Part shown: piece by piece, positions 43,084-55,000 of the stretch | Numbering within the stretch: the stretch's first letter is position 1 | Layout: the number at the start of each line of letters is the position of its first letter | Assembly: GCF_029784135.1 (NCBI RefSeq) | Contig: NC_073746.1 | Span: 304,746,665-304,810,664 of the forward strand | Length of the DNA: 64,000 bases | Reading direction: 5' to 3' | Source of the DNA: Toxorhynchites rutilus septentrionalis | Lineage: Eukaryota > Arthropoda > Insecta > Diptera > Culicidae | The notes under the pieces: generated by a model | What the model was told of the DNA's origin: nothing | Seen by the model: only the letters and a program-made list of their open reading frames with translations | The model's database searches: none | Made by a program: the position numbers and the translations under genes

Positions 43084-43958
43084 TCTATATATATAAAAAT
43101 TGATTTCTGTCTGTCTGTCTGTCTGATTCTTATGGACTCGGAAACTTATACTATTATACTGAACCGATCGGCATGAAAATTGGTATGTAGGGGTTTTTGG
43201 GGCCGAGGAAGGTTTTCATGATAGTTTGAGACCCCTCCCCCCTCTCTAAAGGGGGGCTGCCATACAAATGAAACACAAATTTCTACATCTCTTAAGAATT
43301 AATCAAGCAAATGCAATCAAATTAGGCATGTGGAGGTTTTAGGGTGCAATAAATGATTCTATGATGGTAAGATACCCCCCCCCCCCTCTTTAAGGAGAGC
43401 TGCCATACAAATGACACACAAATTTCTGCATTTCTCGAGAATTAATCAAGCAAACGAAACCAAATTTGGCAAGTGGAGGTTTTAGGGTGCAATAAATGAT
43501 TCTATGGTGGTGAGATACTTTTACTCCCTCTCTTAGGGAGAGCTGCAATACAAATGAAATACAAATTTCTGCATGACTCGAAAACTAATACCAAATACCA
43601 AATTTGACATGCGAAGGTTTTAGGGGACACAAAACGTTTCTATAGCGAATCGACACTCATCCCGTCTCTCTGAGGGGGGAGGGGTGCTGCCATACAAATG
43701 AAGCATACGTTTCCGCATAATTCAAGAACTAATCATGCAAACGGAACTCAATTTGGCATGTGGAGGTTTCAGGATGCCATAAATGTTTCTATGGTGGTAC
43801 GACACTCCTCCCTTCCCCCTCTCTTGGGGTGAGCTGTCATACAAATGAAAATTGTGATTGGACCCATGAACTTGCTCATAGTAAAAAACGTGAATGTTTG
43901 AAGGTATTGATAACAAAAAACAAATTTTGGGAGGGACGAGGTTTGCCGGGTCAGCTAG
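43084..43958 (+). mobile_element. non-autonomous Helitron with internal tandem units
   Basis: It begins TCTATATATATAAAAATTG after an A and ends GGTCAGCTAG before a T, as Helitrons do. After the leader TTCTGTCTGTCTGTCTG come five ~140-bp units, each with GCCATACAAATGAA.CACAAA, then TTTCTGCAT..TCGAGAA.TAATCAAGC, then GGAGGTTTTAGGGTGCAATA. C-rich runs separate the units. It shares the CATGAACTTGC..GTAAAAAACGTGAATG block with 33262-34232, so these are one lineage. Confidence 0.85.
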
Positions 43959-44861
43959 TATATATATAAAAATGGATTTCTGTCTGTCTGATTCTTATGG
44001 ACTCGGAAAATATTGAACCGATCGACATGAAAATTGGTATGTAGGGGTTTTTGGGACCGGGGAAGGTTTTCATGATAGTTTGAGACCCTTCTCCTCACTC
44101 TAAGGGGGGCTGCCATACAAATGAAACACATATTTCCGCATTACTCGAGAATTAATCAAGCAAATGCAACCAAATTTCGCATGTGGGGGTTTAAGGGTGC
44201 AATAAATGTTTGTATGGTGGTTAGATACTCCACCCCCCTCTCTAAGGGAGGGCTGCTATACAAATGAAACACAAATTTCTGCATTACTCGAGAATTAATC
44301 AAGAAAACGAAACCAAATTGGGTATATGGAGGTTTTAGGGCGCAATAAATGTTTCGATGGTGGTTAGACACTCGTCGCCTCCCTTTTAGGGTGGGCTGTC
44401 ATACAAATGGAAAACAAATTTCTGCATAACTCGAAAAATAATCAAGCAAACGGAGCCAAATTTGGCATGCGAAGATTTTAGGGGGCACGAAACGTTTCTA
44501 TGGTGAATAGACACTCCTCCCCTCTCTTTAAGGGGAGAAAAGGGGAGGGTTCTGTCTTCATTCTATCATATCTTCTGTTTCAAACATTTATCCCATTTAA
44601 CGGAGAAACATGTTATATGCAAGTGGTTTAAAAATCTTGAACGAGAATTTCGTCTGAAAATAATCTGATATAAAAATGATGAGTTTTGGTAGAAGTACTA
44701 GGAATTTTTCAGTAAAAGTTAATTTTACGGGGTCGATAAGAAGATCAATCAATGAACAATTTTGCGATTGGACTCATGAACTTGCGCTCAGTAAGAAAAC
44801 GTGAATGTTTGAAGGTCAATACCTTCAATAACAAAAAACGAAAAGTTTGTCGGGTCAGTTA
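43959..44861 (+). mobile_element. second Helitron copy, head-to-tail
   Basis: It starts with TATATATAAAAATGGATTTC directly after the first copy's CTAG and repeats the same order: leader, four or more ~140-bp units, CATGAACTTGCGCTCAGTAA, and a decayed end GTCGGGTCAGTTA. Confidence 0.8.
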
Positions 44862-47040
44862 TGAAAAAAGAAGTTGTGAAAAAAAAATGTTTTTTTTCAT
44901 GGTGACCCTAATGCAACTTCACTTCGAAACAACGAAAGTCACTATTTAAGTCACAACGAAAGTCACTATTATTGAGATATCCGAAAATTGCTTCTTATCA
45001 ATTTAGATAATACATTTTTAATTGTTTTTACATGCATTTCAGCCAGATAGGTTTACTAGATTCTGAGAAAAACGAACTACCAGTTTAGAAAGAGCATCCA
45101 CGCGCTCAGCTGCTAAAGGTCATAATAATCATTATATTGGCATCTAAAAAATAAAAAAAAAATCTTCAAATATACCTTAACCAATTACCAAAATATTCTA
45201 ACACTCAACTTTAATTCCAACATTCGAAAAAAAAACATTCACAAAAATTCTTCAGTTTTCGACCATCCATATTAGGGTTCTCCCTTAAGTGACGCCTCTT
45301 TTTCAAACAAGAGATGATAATTGTTAAACTGTTTTCCTAGTAGGCCCGTTTCCAAACTCTTAAATGTTGATTTGGATCAGCTTTAGCTGAAAATAGTTTT
45401 ATTGTGATATGTGAAAGAGGGGTCAGATTGTCGTGAAATTTTGGCGTTTATCGCTTGAAGCTAAGTGCAATTTTTCGAAAGTCTCCGACGAACAAAACTC
45501 TGTTGGCTTTCTGTATGAAAATTATACCTCGAAAAGTACTAATTGGCTCACCAAAATAACGAAGCAGACATGCCCAACATAAGTGGCCCGTTATTCCTGA
45601 TTCACCTTTCAACTTCGGATAGCGGCCAGGACAGGTGCGGACTTTGTCGCCTGGAGAGATGGACCGTTGTAAAAAATTGTAGCAGATTCCTGTTTCTGAA
45701 ACAATCCCACTTAAGCAGTGGAAAGAGTATTATCACAAAATGTTCAGTAAACGTTTCGTGGATGTAAACTTTCAACCTTTCATTGCTATTGCAGGCTCCG
45801 GTTAGAATCCAATGGATATACATATGTCTAAGAAAATTAACTCTTTGCCATATTATTTAATTCCAAACAGTATGAACCAAACACGAACACAACGAGTAGA
45901 CCCCATACTATACAGTGCGTGCGTACCTAAGTTGTACCGGTGAATGAGACAAGTTTTGAGCCTTGCTAGGCTTCCCCACGAACACCCTGCGCCTGAAGCT
46001 ATGCAATCATTTCACATCGATACATCACGAGTGAGGCTCGATGTTATACGTTCTGGCACAGTCTAATCGCCACGTGTGTCGTTCGACGTTGTACGCGAAA
46101 GAGTTAGAAGTATGAACCTTACAATCAAATAATTTATCCAGATTTCTGTAAAATTTCCAATGTATAAGCTTTAACTATTTCTGATAAGTTCGTTGGACTT
46201 GATCGTACTCGGCCCCATGTTATGAGAGAACAAACAAAACTTTGTATCAGCAAAGTCAGCACAAGTATAACTTTCCTCCAACTGTCATTTTTTAGAATAA
46301 AATGTTGCCTGAAGTCAACATAACTAAAACACTCCCAAACCATTTTTTGTAGCCACCCAAAACATAGACATGAGCTCGTCTCACTGTTCGTTCGCTTTTC
46401 CGGCACACATTTACCTGTGGTTACCATAGTTTGGCTAAAAGCAATCCGCCCACCTCCACTGTTTCGGGCACCCTTTTTTTTCGGACAAAGTTGCTCCCCA
46501 TAAGCCACATTCTCTACCAAGTGAGCGAGACAATATCGGGTAGAGGGATCCCTCGGTTGCGTTTGTGTGGACCACATTGGCGGAAGATGCTGAGAAAAGC
46601 AAATTCTCCGATGAAGGGGAAAACTCGTTGATTAAAGACTGTTTTCTCTTGGTTTTCCATCTCTCTATTTCGGCCCAAGTGGAATCATCTGAAGTGTGGT
46701 TGTTTTTGACTTGTTTGTGTGAAGTATCTTTCCTACCAAAAAGCAAATATGCCACGAATCGCAGCTTGGATCGGTATCTCGGGATGGTCTCAAGAATCAA
46801 TCAACGTGAATGAAATTTCCTTCTCGGAGGGTGACTTGTGCGTGAGTTTGATTCGGGAATTTCAATTAACTAGCGATATCGCCTGAAGGTTGTAGTACTG
46901 CGCCATCTAGCACTGTCAGTGCCATCAGTTGGAATCAATTACGATCAGAATGAGCAAACATCAAAACATGCTTCAAAGCAGTGACTTAGAATATCAACAA
47001 ATAATCACGAGTAACGAATATGATTTTATTTCCGTGTAAA
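44862..47040. other. unassigned DNA
   Basis: No supported gene. Overlapping minus-strand frames at 46134-46577 and 46435-46800 read protein-like patches, but no family motif or splice signal could be established. Confidence 0.35.
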
Positions 47041-47302
47041 TGACTTTTTTGACGTAGAACTGCGTCTCTCGGGAAGGGTGCCAGATCAGAAAACAGGTCA
47101 CGTTTTTATGAAATAAAGTAAACGTTCATAACTATTTTCACTGTGAACGAATTCTCATGATTCGCATACCAATCGAATCGGAAATTCTCTATGATTCGTT
47201 TGATATGCTATACATTACAATTCGCTAATCTCTAAACGGTTTGAATTCATGAAAACTGGAAGTACATCCTTTTTCCCATACGTTTGTTCTGCCGATTTTG
47301 AG
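47041..47302 (-). mobile_element. Family A right-end fragment, reversed
   Basis: TTTTTGACGTAGAACTGCGT, then CAGAAAACAGGTCACG, TTTTATGAAATAAAGT and CCATACGTTTGTTCTG are the reverse complement of the last ~260 bp of family A copies. Confidence 0.75.
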
Positions 47303-47730
47303 CCATTCCTGGCAAGTTCATCTGCTCGCTCGTTGCCCGCTATACCGCAATGGCCAGGAATCCAGTACAATTGTACCGAACTTATCTGACTTGATTGCCG
47401 TAAAAGGAAGATGCATTCCTAGACAATTTTTGAAGTGCAATTAAAGGCGTTTAAAGTTTTAAGTGCCGTTTGACTGTCTAAGAATATGCAGATGTTAGTA
47501 TGTCTATATTTCATTTTGAGGCAAACATTTAAACATTCTATTATTCCAGTTATATCAGCCTGAAAAACTGTTGTCCAGTTTTCCATAGCCACAGAGATTT
47601 GTGTTCTGGGACCATACACTCCGACACCTGTTCTGATTCCCATTTTCGACCCATCAGTGTAGAACACGATTGAACCATTACGAACGTTTGGACCACCTTC
47701 ATCCCATATTGAACGAGAATGTTCCGTACC
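47303..47730 (-). pseudogene. LINE RNase H domain, reverse copy
   Basis: On the minus strand it reads EHSRSIWDEGGPNVRNGSIV, then FYTDGSKMGIRTGVGVYGPR, VFQADITGIIECLNVCLKMK, NICIFLDSQTALKTLNAFNC, and after a stop VQLYWIPGHCGIAGNERADE. All four RNase H catalytic blocks are recognisable. The second is changed, with the usual Glu of AExxAI replaced by Asp (QADITGI). It is the same LINE family as 40801-42562. It is cut off by the family A fragment at its 3' side. Confidence 0.8.
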
Positions 47731-47790
47731 TACTTACCTTTAAAACTGAATTTCATTCAATCGATAATGTATTCAATACAATACAAAATA

Positions 47791-49050
47791 CAGTCAACCC
47801 TCCGGTGAGTGCGTACCGCGTTATATGGAAACCGCGCTATAAGAAACTCAGAATGAGTACAAATCACATCATTCGTACCGCGTAGTATAGAGACCAATGA
47901 GAGATCATAAAAGGAAATAATAAAAAAAAAACTTAAAGTAGATGGGTCTGAGCCTAGGGGCACGGGCGGATGTTTGACATAGGACTGTAACTGTTCAGAA
48001 CAGTTGTTTTTCTAAAAGTAATTGTTTTCATTGTTCAGAAATCTATTAGTTTAATTCTTTTGAAACTCTAAATAGTAGCCCTGAAAAGTAGCTTTTTCGG
48101 TGGAATAATGTTCGTTTGCAGACTATCACAATCAAGTCGTATTGGTTCTACTTCTCAATCTATCATAGAATGAATTGAGTCATTGAGAATTATGAACATG
48201 AGTCATGAAGATATTTCATTTCGTTTAATTTTTGTGATGCAATGTAATGCCGATGTCAATAGCTCCTCGCATGATAATCGCTGCCATCCTCCTAGTATTG
48301 ATATCATTTTTCGCTGTACAATTGCTCATGTTGCCGCAGCCCGGAAGACACTCGCTTATGGTGTCCATTACCCCGTCATATACAGAAGTCATTCCCTAAC
48401 TGGACTATCTTCAACTGGACTTATCTGTAACAGGGCGTACCTTAACGGGGATGCAAACAGTTATGTATCAAAAATAGATGTTATCTTCAATTCGAAGTAT
48501 TGCTTTTGCTGTTTTGCAGCCCGGTTAGCGAGTAAAATTCGATAATTGTATTGATTTTTCGGCAAACTTTGGGGCAAACTTGAACGCTTCATTTGTTCGG
48601 ATTCCACGAATGAGATCGTTTCCTTCGATGTGGATGAGACGAAGGCGAGGCATCGGTAGGCCTTGTTAGATTCTTGGGAAACCAAGGATTTAACCTTCAA
48701 GTGTAGAAAACAGTGGTTATTTCGTGATCCATCAGTAACAGACGGAACGCGAAACACGAGAAGTCTCGTGAGCAGTCCGCAAATTTCCATAGATCTGCCT
48801 TGACTCACCGAGTAGTTCGATAGGTTTGGCAATGACAGCTAATTTTGCAGCACATTTTGACTTGCGAATCATACCCTCTAAGCCGGAGCTTGCCTGAAAC
48901 CGATGTCGTAAACGGTTAAGAAATTATCTTGAATGTTTATATAAACATATTCAGTTCAAATCATGCATTGGTTGCCCGAAAAGAACTGATAAGACGTGGT
49001 TGAACGGAGACCGCGCTATAAGAGTACCGCGTTATAGGAGGGTTGACTAT
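47791..49050. mobile_element. pogo-like TIR ends (~1.26 kb apart)
   Basis: TA-CAGTCAACCCTCC..TACCGCGTTATATGG at the left and, reversed, TATAGTCAACCCTCCTATAA..GCGGTAC at the right are matching TIRs with TA outside. No transposase lies between. The interior includes a TTGACATAGGACTGT end at about 47955 of another family, so the interval is nested or rearranged. Confidence 0.6.
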
Positions 49051-49054
49051 ACTT

Positions 49055-49135
49055 ACTAAGACAATGGTAGTCCCAATGGTTAACCCTGCCATTATATCAT
49101 AGATATAACCCACCCATTTTTCCCACATGGGCGAA
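49055..49135 (-). repeat. left end of a GACGTAG-end family element, reversed
   Basis: TATATCATAGATATAACCCA..CCC is the reverse complement of the GGGTGGGTTATATC start seen at 26979. Its partner end is not certain. Confidence 0.5.
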
Positions 49136-49221
49136 AAACAAAAAAAAAAAGGAATGGAATGAAACACAGGTGCGAGTGAGCGGATATCATTCATGCCTAA
49201 TGCTGATCTCAAACACATATT

Positions 49222-49514
49222 TCGGAGGTGCGGATTATCCGCGAATGCCTAGTAATTTGATAAACCTTCCAGAAATTTGTCAATGGGTAGAGTCTTGCTC
49301 TTCTGTTTTGGTCATGGCTTTCACGTTGCCTGATCACTAATGTACACGACCTTACAGATGGATAGTTCAATAATTTATGTATTGTACAAACATAGTTTCA
49401 TGCTAAAATACCTTTTTTCTGCTTGCACCTCATTTTTAGCTCTTTATTGCGTTATCCGCGATTTTCGTTATATGCGGTGATCTAGCCCGACTATTTTGCG
49501 GATAATCGGGGTCC
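49222..49514. mobile_element. pogo-like MITE remnant
   Basis: The right end GATAATCGGGGTCCTACTGT-A and the internal GCGGATTATCCGCGAATGCC near 49230 form an inverted pair. The left terminal CAGTAGGACCCC is missing. Confidence 0.45.
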
Positions 49515-51663
49515 TACTGTACTTCGAATATCGAAGGCAACAAATTGATATTCATCATATTCGAAACGATATTCGTTCTGGCATTGATTTTGAGTCAAAA
49601 TTCAAAAACAAAAAAATTAGTCAGAGTGGACCATTTAGAGAACAAAAACGCCAGAGTTCGATGAAACGAACTTTGCAAGAAATCGCGAAGGATTTTGTTT
49701 AACGATAGCATCGGCATAAATGAAAACCAACCGCACACAGCTGCATCAGGTTAAAAGTAAACAACAGCTGATATTCATTTGGCTAAAATGAAATTCAATT
49801 CTGGCATTTTGAATAATCAAGATGAAAATGAGTGGAGAAATAACCTTCAAAACATATTCACTGGTTGTCTGGATCTGTCATTTTGATTTTCGTTTGGAAT
49901 ATACAGGTTTTCGATACAACCTAGCCCGAAAATCTGTGTATTTGAGCTTAGCAAAGATGATTTTTTTTTCAACACTGCTTCAAAGTCACTAAACTAGCAT
50001 TACACGGCGATGTTGACGATGAAGATTTCGTCACAACTGCATTGGTTGGCTCCATCCCGCAGCTACAAATGATACACGAGAGTTCAATTCATCAATTTAC
50101 TCTCTACTCGATACTCACTTATCCTTGTGAAGTTCAGTGATATCGATGGGAAGAAATTACACTACACTTCACCGCTGTAATGTAATGCAGCAGAACACAA
50201 TGCTTTCTGGCGCTGCGAATGGCAAACGGAAGACTACCGTGAAAAGCTCCGAAATTTTCTCTATCCGGTTTTCAAGGGAAAAAAATACAACCGTGCGAGG
50301 TAATGGTACTTCGGAGCAGGTTCCACGGCGACAGGAAATCTGTCCATCGAGACACCCCGCTTCGGCAATTATTGGGTGAGCAGGCTTGTTATCAGCGTTG
50401 GTGGTAATGGACCGTGTGACTGTGCGCTTTGAACTATTTTCATATAATCTGGGTGAACGTGGGTTCATATCTTGGCCCAAATGCCGAGAGCATCCTATGA
50501 ATGATGAGCCGGGGTCGTTTGGGTGAGGATTGTTATTTTTTGAAATTAGTCACAACGTGGCGACCTTTTTTGTCCCTCTGGGAAATGAATTTCGTTCGGG
50601 TTACGGTGGTCATTTTCTGAGGAAAAACAATGTTAGAGTTTTACCCCCTCAGAAATGAAATGTTTGGATGACGACAAATATAAACTTTTTATTTTACGTT
50701 CTCGGCTCCATTGGTAGAAAAAATTAGATTCCGTATTACAGTCGAGTATTGAACATCAATTCATGGGTACTTAAACCTTCCAGTGAAGCATCGAAAAAAA
50801 ACAGATCTCTTATTAGAAATGGGCCCATTTGTATTACAACTTTCTCTGCAGTTGAATTCAAATAAAAGAAACTGGTTGTGAATGTATTATTCTGAAATGT
50901 CCATTTGTTATATTCTATTTATTGTCTGTTACAAATATGAAATACCATTATTATTGATAAACGAAACATTTCGAACTTTGAAAGGTACGTTTATATAATA
51001 TATTGATAATCTGAATTGAATCAATTTTTATGCACGAAATTTTTTAAAAACTTCATTGCCTGCAGTGTCTATGTTGTGTTCAAAAAATGTTGATTCGTAA
51101 ATCGTACTACCTTAAAGCATACAAGCTAACACAAAGATGTTTAAGAATACGATTTTATCATCACATATATAAAAGGGAAGCAACATGAGGTAGGTCCGGA
51201 TTTCGTATCAAAAATTCACAGCTTTATATGAACGTGTATTTTTGTAGACACTTAAATTACTCAATTTATACTTCATACAATTTATACAATTATTCAATAA
51301 TACATTATTGTACTCAAGCCCTATTACAAAAGGAAGACACAATCTGAATATATCAATGTCATGGCGAAAATAATCGTAGTTATTTGCTTCAATATACACT
51401 CTCAACTTATGCACAAAGCTAGCTCAGTGTAGAGCCAAGCTTAGCATAGCTAAAGAATTATCTATATTTCTATAGATTTGTAAGACTATTTTTCACCACA
51501 ACAGTAAACTAACTAATGGTCGCAGTGGTTTAAGACTCCTACAGAAGAAGATTTATTAAAACCTGGAAACTATAGTTACATATTACAGATTTTTTTTGCT
51601 AATTTCTTTCCATTAATGTCATGACTCAATGGATATTTTTCAGTTCAATTCATTTCCTGTGTA
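49515..51663. other. unassigned DNA
   Basis: No supported gene. The frame at 50137-50379 (MISMGRNYTTLHRCNVMQQN..) lies in balanced-composition DNA but has no domain or splice evidence. Part of 51290-51420 resembles 35330-35430, so a family-element remnant may lie there. Confidence 0.35.
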
Positions 51664-52884
51664 ATTTGACATGGGACTATGTCTTTGATTTCTATATAGG
51701 GGGGTAACTCTAAGTCTACGAAAAATGTATAACTCTTAATGAATAGTTTTCAAACGCATATTACTCAAAATCGTTATCGCGACATATGTTGTGTTATATA
51801 CCATTGGACAGGAAATTTATCCAAAATTGTTTTGGCTCAAGACATGAACAGTGAATATAGTAAAAAAGTTAACAATTTGATGATTCAAATTGGTATGTTT
51901 TTTTCGATTTTACTAGCCTCGTTTTCCCCCCCCCCCCAACGCAACGAGCATAATGTATTATGAATTGAGGGACTTAGAATGCAAGGGGTGTAAGTGACTT
52001 GATCGATTTCTCTTCATCAACTTTTTCTTCAGTTAATAACTCAACGGCAAAAACGTTCCAATTTGAGTTTGCTATAGAATCCGATAGATGAGACTCTGAC
52101 CTGTCTTCCGCATTGTCAAATAATGCTGGGAATGTATTTGCAGCTAAGTTATGACCAAAAGAGAGAGTCGATGTAGAGAAATCGATGAAATCACTTACAC
52201 CCCTTTCATTCTAAGCCCCTCAATTATTCTCGATTTGCCGATATATCGATTTGCATATATCAGTTGTCAGAATCAATGGAGGGATGATTTAGGAATTTAG
52301 TGCTCCCGTGTCCGAGTGGTTACCGTCAAACCTAACATGCCGGGGGTTCGGGTTCGATTCCCGTTCTGGTCGGCTTGCACTGTGGTCACGCATATTCTCT
52401 AGAGCATGCCGCTCAGAATGCATTCAAGGCGTGTTACATTTGGCATAGAAATCTCAACTAGACGGAAATCTCGAAAAAAAAACGGCGAAGTTCCTCTAGG
52501 AATGTTAGCTCAAAATGTTAAACGTCGTTAGAAATTTTATGAGATTGAAGTTCAGGTTGTTGTCCAATCAATTCGTGCTCAATTCACGTTTGACGTATAG
52601 GCCTTGCTACTAACAATTTATGGAGTTGTGGTCCAGGATGTTATTATATCGAGCATGTTTTTTGGTTATGCAAAAAATGCAATTAATGAATTTAACCGGC
52701 TGCTGATTTAGAATTTCGAAAAGGTATACTCACGCATATGTTCATGATTTCCATTTGATGTATCAAAAAAGACAAAAGTACAGATTTTGAACAATGAAAA
52801 AACTCAATTCAAATGCAATTACTACACACAATCACAGTCCTATGTCAAGATCGCGTCTGTGCCTCTGGGCCCAGACCCATCAAC
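51664..52884 (-). mobile_element. GACATAG-end family element, ~1.2 kb, reversed
   Basis: The left edge TTTGACATGGGACTATGTCT and the right edge (reverse strand) GATGGGTCTGGGCCCAGAGG..TTGACATAGGACTGT are variants of the family ends. A second copy of the latter end sits at 47938-47970. A SINE is inserted inside. Confidence 0.6.
52301..52530 (+). mobile_element. tRNA-derived SINE, second family
   Basis: The head TGCTCCCGTGTCCGAGTGGT has an A-box-like block, with B box GGTTCGATTCC at about 52351. The body CATTCAAGGCGTGTTACATT..GGCATAGAAATCTC matches 23216-23460. The tail holds AAGTTCCTCTAGGAATGTTA. Confidence 0.8.
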
Positions 52885-53492
52885 TTTTTTTTTATCTGTT
52901 ATAGATTCTATCTAACTACCTGCATTCATTCATCATAATGTTTGAATCGATTTGAATTCAGCCAAGAAAGAAAAATGCCTTCAAGAAACTGTCCTTTTCC
53001 TTAGCTCATGGCTTTATAGCCATTTCCAGTTCAATTTTGATGTAGGACTACGTCTAACCGGAAGATATAGGGGGTGAAATGGAAATCTAGGCACTGAACA
53101 AGTAGGAAAAAATGCAAGATTTGGAACGCTTACAACTCGAGCATTTCTCAATAGATCGCAAAGGTTTTTGCATCAATTGATAGGAAATATATCTACGCAT
53201 CTATCATAACGAATAACATTTCATTTTTCTTGAGATAAATAATTGAATAATTGTGAAATATCAAGCATTGTCAAAATGCACTATGTGCCCATTTTTGATT
53301 GGTCCATTTTGTGCTCCTCAAATCGTACCGACCAAAACGGGCAACCAGAGCAGCAGCGAAATAGAATGAAGCACGATTGGAAGGAAAAAGAAAAAAATGA
53401 ACGAAACATTGGTCGCAGTCTCACACATGCGTAATTCTCGAGCCAGCCAGTCAGCTTAAAAATCCCCGCTCCGCTGCCGTAACGATCATTCT

Positions 53493-53695
53493 TTGTGTGG
53501 ACACCGACTGGACAACATCGTTGCTGGACGAGCTGGACGGCGAGGGATCGAGTGCCTTTCTCAAGGCAAGAGGGCGGAGGTGGTAGCGCTGAAGTAGAGT
53601 AGAGTAGAGTTTTCAAAGGGCCTTTCTCAAGGCTAGAGACGAATGAACTGCAAAAGTTTAAAGTCTCTGTAATACAATACCTTCCTTCCTTCCTT
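53493..53695 (+). mobile_element. short retroposon with 16-bp target duplication
   Basis: CCGTAACGATCATTCT occurs at 53477-53492 and 53696-53711. The insert reads GACGAGCTGGACGGCGAGGG..TGCCTTTCTCAAGGCAAGAG..GAATGAACTG and ends in CCTTCCTTCCTTCC, a simple-repeat tail. It splits the H2A upstream region. Related pieces are at 29240-29390 and 19545-19612. Confidence 0.85.
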
Positions 53696-53774
53696 CCGTA
53701 ACGATCATTCTCATTCAAACCGTACACCACATCGGTTCGCATCACAACACATCAACAAACCAACCCAAGTAGCC

Positions 53775-54000
53775 ATGTCTGGACATGGCAAAGGAGGAAA
53801 AGTGAAGGGAAAGGCAAAATCCCGCTCGAACCGTGTTGATCTGGAGTTCCCCGCAAGGGTAGCTAGGCCGAGCGCGTTAGTACCAGTGCACCAGTCCACC
53901 TAGCCGGCGTTATATAGTTTCGGCCGCCGAAGTGATCGAGTTAGCTGGCAAAGCTGCTCGCGACGATAAGAAAACCCGCATTCGGAACAGAACACATTCG
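53775..54000 (+). pseudogene. histone H2A pseudogene 1
   Basis: The ATG at 53775 starts MSGHGKGGKVKGKAKSRSNR then VDLEFPAR. This is the H2A N-terminal tail (normally Arg at residue 4, Gly-Leu-Gln after NRA). H2A packs DNA as an H2A-H2B dimer in the nucleosome. About 8 codons of the following helix (the GRIHRLLR region) are missing. The match then resumes out of frame: GCAAGGGTAGCTAGGCCGAG corresponds to RKGNYAER, and later sequence to APVYLA, AEV(I/L)ELAGNAARD and KKTRI. About two thirds of the gene is recognisable. The C-terminal third is absent. The upstream region has the retroposon insertion. Confidence 0.85.
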
Positions 54001-54447
54001 GTTCGGTGGACATCAAGACAACAGGCAGTTGCAGCGAGTGGCGAGTGGCAAACGCAATCGCAAAACGGCATCAGGTAGCAGAAGAAAAAAGTTTGTTCTT
54101 TATACAAACTGCTTTGGTGGCAAATCCAGAACAAGGGCGAGGGCGTTCGAAATGGTTTTTTTTCAAAACCACGAGTACTAAGTTTTCTAAATTGGAACCA
54201 TTCCATAAAACAAGGCGCTTTTCAGGGCAATTAAACCTTCCAAAAAAGAGTTTAGGAGATACTGTTCAATGCTTTCTAAAACATTATCCAAAATAATAAT
54301 AAAACACAAATTGATTTTTTCATAATTTGTTTGCCAGGATCTGATGAGTATGTGAATTTGGCAGTTGTTCTGAGCTTATTGATAGTTGGGGACTTTCCTG
54401 ATTATTCAATTTTCACCAATTCTTAAATTGTTTCCAGATTGAAAGTA

Positions 54448-54667
54448 CAGTAATTTACAATTAGTTCGACATTTAGCTAAATGGACGGACATGTAATGCG
54501 ACTTATTTAGTTGGACATTTTTGTAAACATAGAGATCCAAATTATGACCCCACATTGAAAGTCGACACTGTACCACTGTCATCGCAAATGATCAATTACA
54601 GGTTAAAACCGCCTCCAATGCGACACTGAGTGGCGCTTCGGCACGTCGCATTGAATGTAATTTACTG
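54448..54667. mobile_element. TA-flanked MITE, ~220 bp
   Basis: The ends CAGTAATTTACAATTAG and (reverse) CAGTAAATTACATTCAATGC are inverted repeats, with TA outside. The core GTCGACACTGTACCACTGTC recurs in opposite orientation at 56531-56744. Confidence 0.75.
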
Positions 54668-54800
54668 TAAAATATGTCACAAGCTGGATGGGAAGAAATT
54701 TTCCAACTGTGAAAGCTGTGGCGAGTGGCAAATGCAATCGCTAAACAGAAAGGTTTAGCCGAACAAGATGGAGGTATCGAGTGATAACAAAACAATAAAC
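54640..54800 (+). repeat. tail repeat shared with 55375-55530
   Basis: ATGTCACAAGCTGGATGGGA, AGAAATTTTCCAACTGTGAA, GCTGTGGCGAGTGGCAAATG and GATATCGAGTGATAAC-like blocks occur in both places in the same order, each downstream of an H2A pseudogene. So the H2A-plus-tail block is duplicated. A shortened copy (GAGTGGCGAGTGGCAAACGC) also sits at 54040. Confidence 0.8.
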
Positions 54801-54834
54801 TCTTTAGATTGAAGATAATGTTGTGATCCTGAAA

Positions 54835-54850
54835 AGGACCCTTTTTAGTC
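54835..54850 (-). promoter_or_regulatory. histone-type 3' stem-loop, minus strand
   Basis: On the minus strand GGTCCT-TTTC-AGGATC makes a six-base-pair stem (one G-U) with the TTTC loop, the signal bound by stem-loop-binding protein in replication-dependent histone mRNAs. It is preceded by AAAAAG and followed by ACAAC. The histone gene it once served is no longer visible upstream of it. Confidence 0.65.
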
Positions 54851-55000
54851 TGCATGTGAATCCAACGAGCGAACAAATCGTAATGAATGTATTTTTTTGC
54901 CATCGCTCCCTTTTAACGCTCATTCGTTCGTCTCGTTGGACTCGCCCCTCTGGCTGAGTCTGCCGATTTGTCTCTATCCTGTGAGTGTGTACCGCTAGAG

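Noticed and set aside
43100..44545. Regularly spaced ~140-bp repeats considered as a CRISPR-like array
   Set aside because: Units are diverged, contiguous and bounded by Helitron ends in an insect genome. There are no unique spacers between short identical repeats.
46134..46800. Overlapping minus-strand frames of 147 and 121 codons, first taken for a Tc1-type transposase
   Set aside because: No catalytic motif (TDE, QDNA, NPIE) or HTH could be found in either frame.
48183..48545. 120-codon frame with mixed composition
   Set aside because: Lies inside the rearranged pogo-like interval. No motif is recognised, and the frame overlaps an equally long antisense frame.
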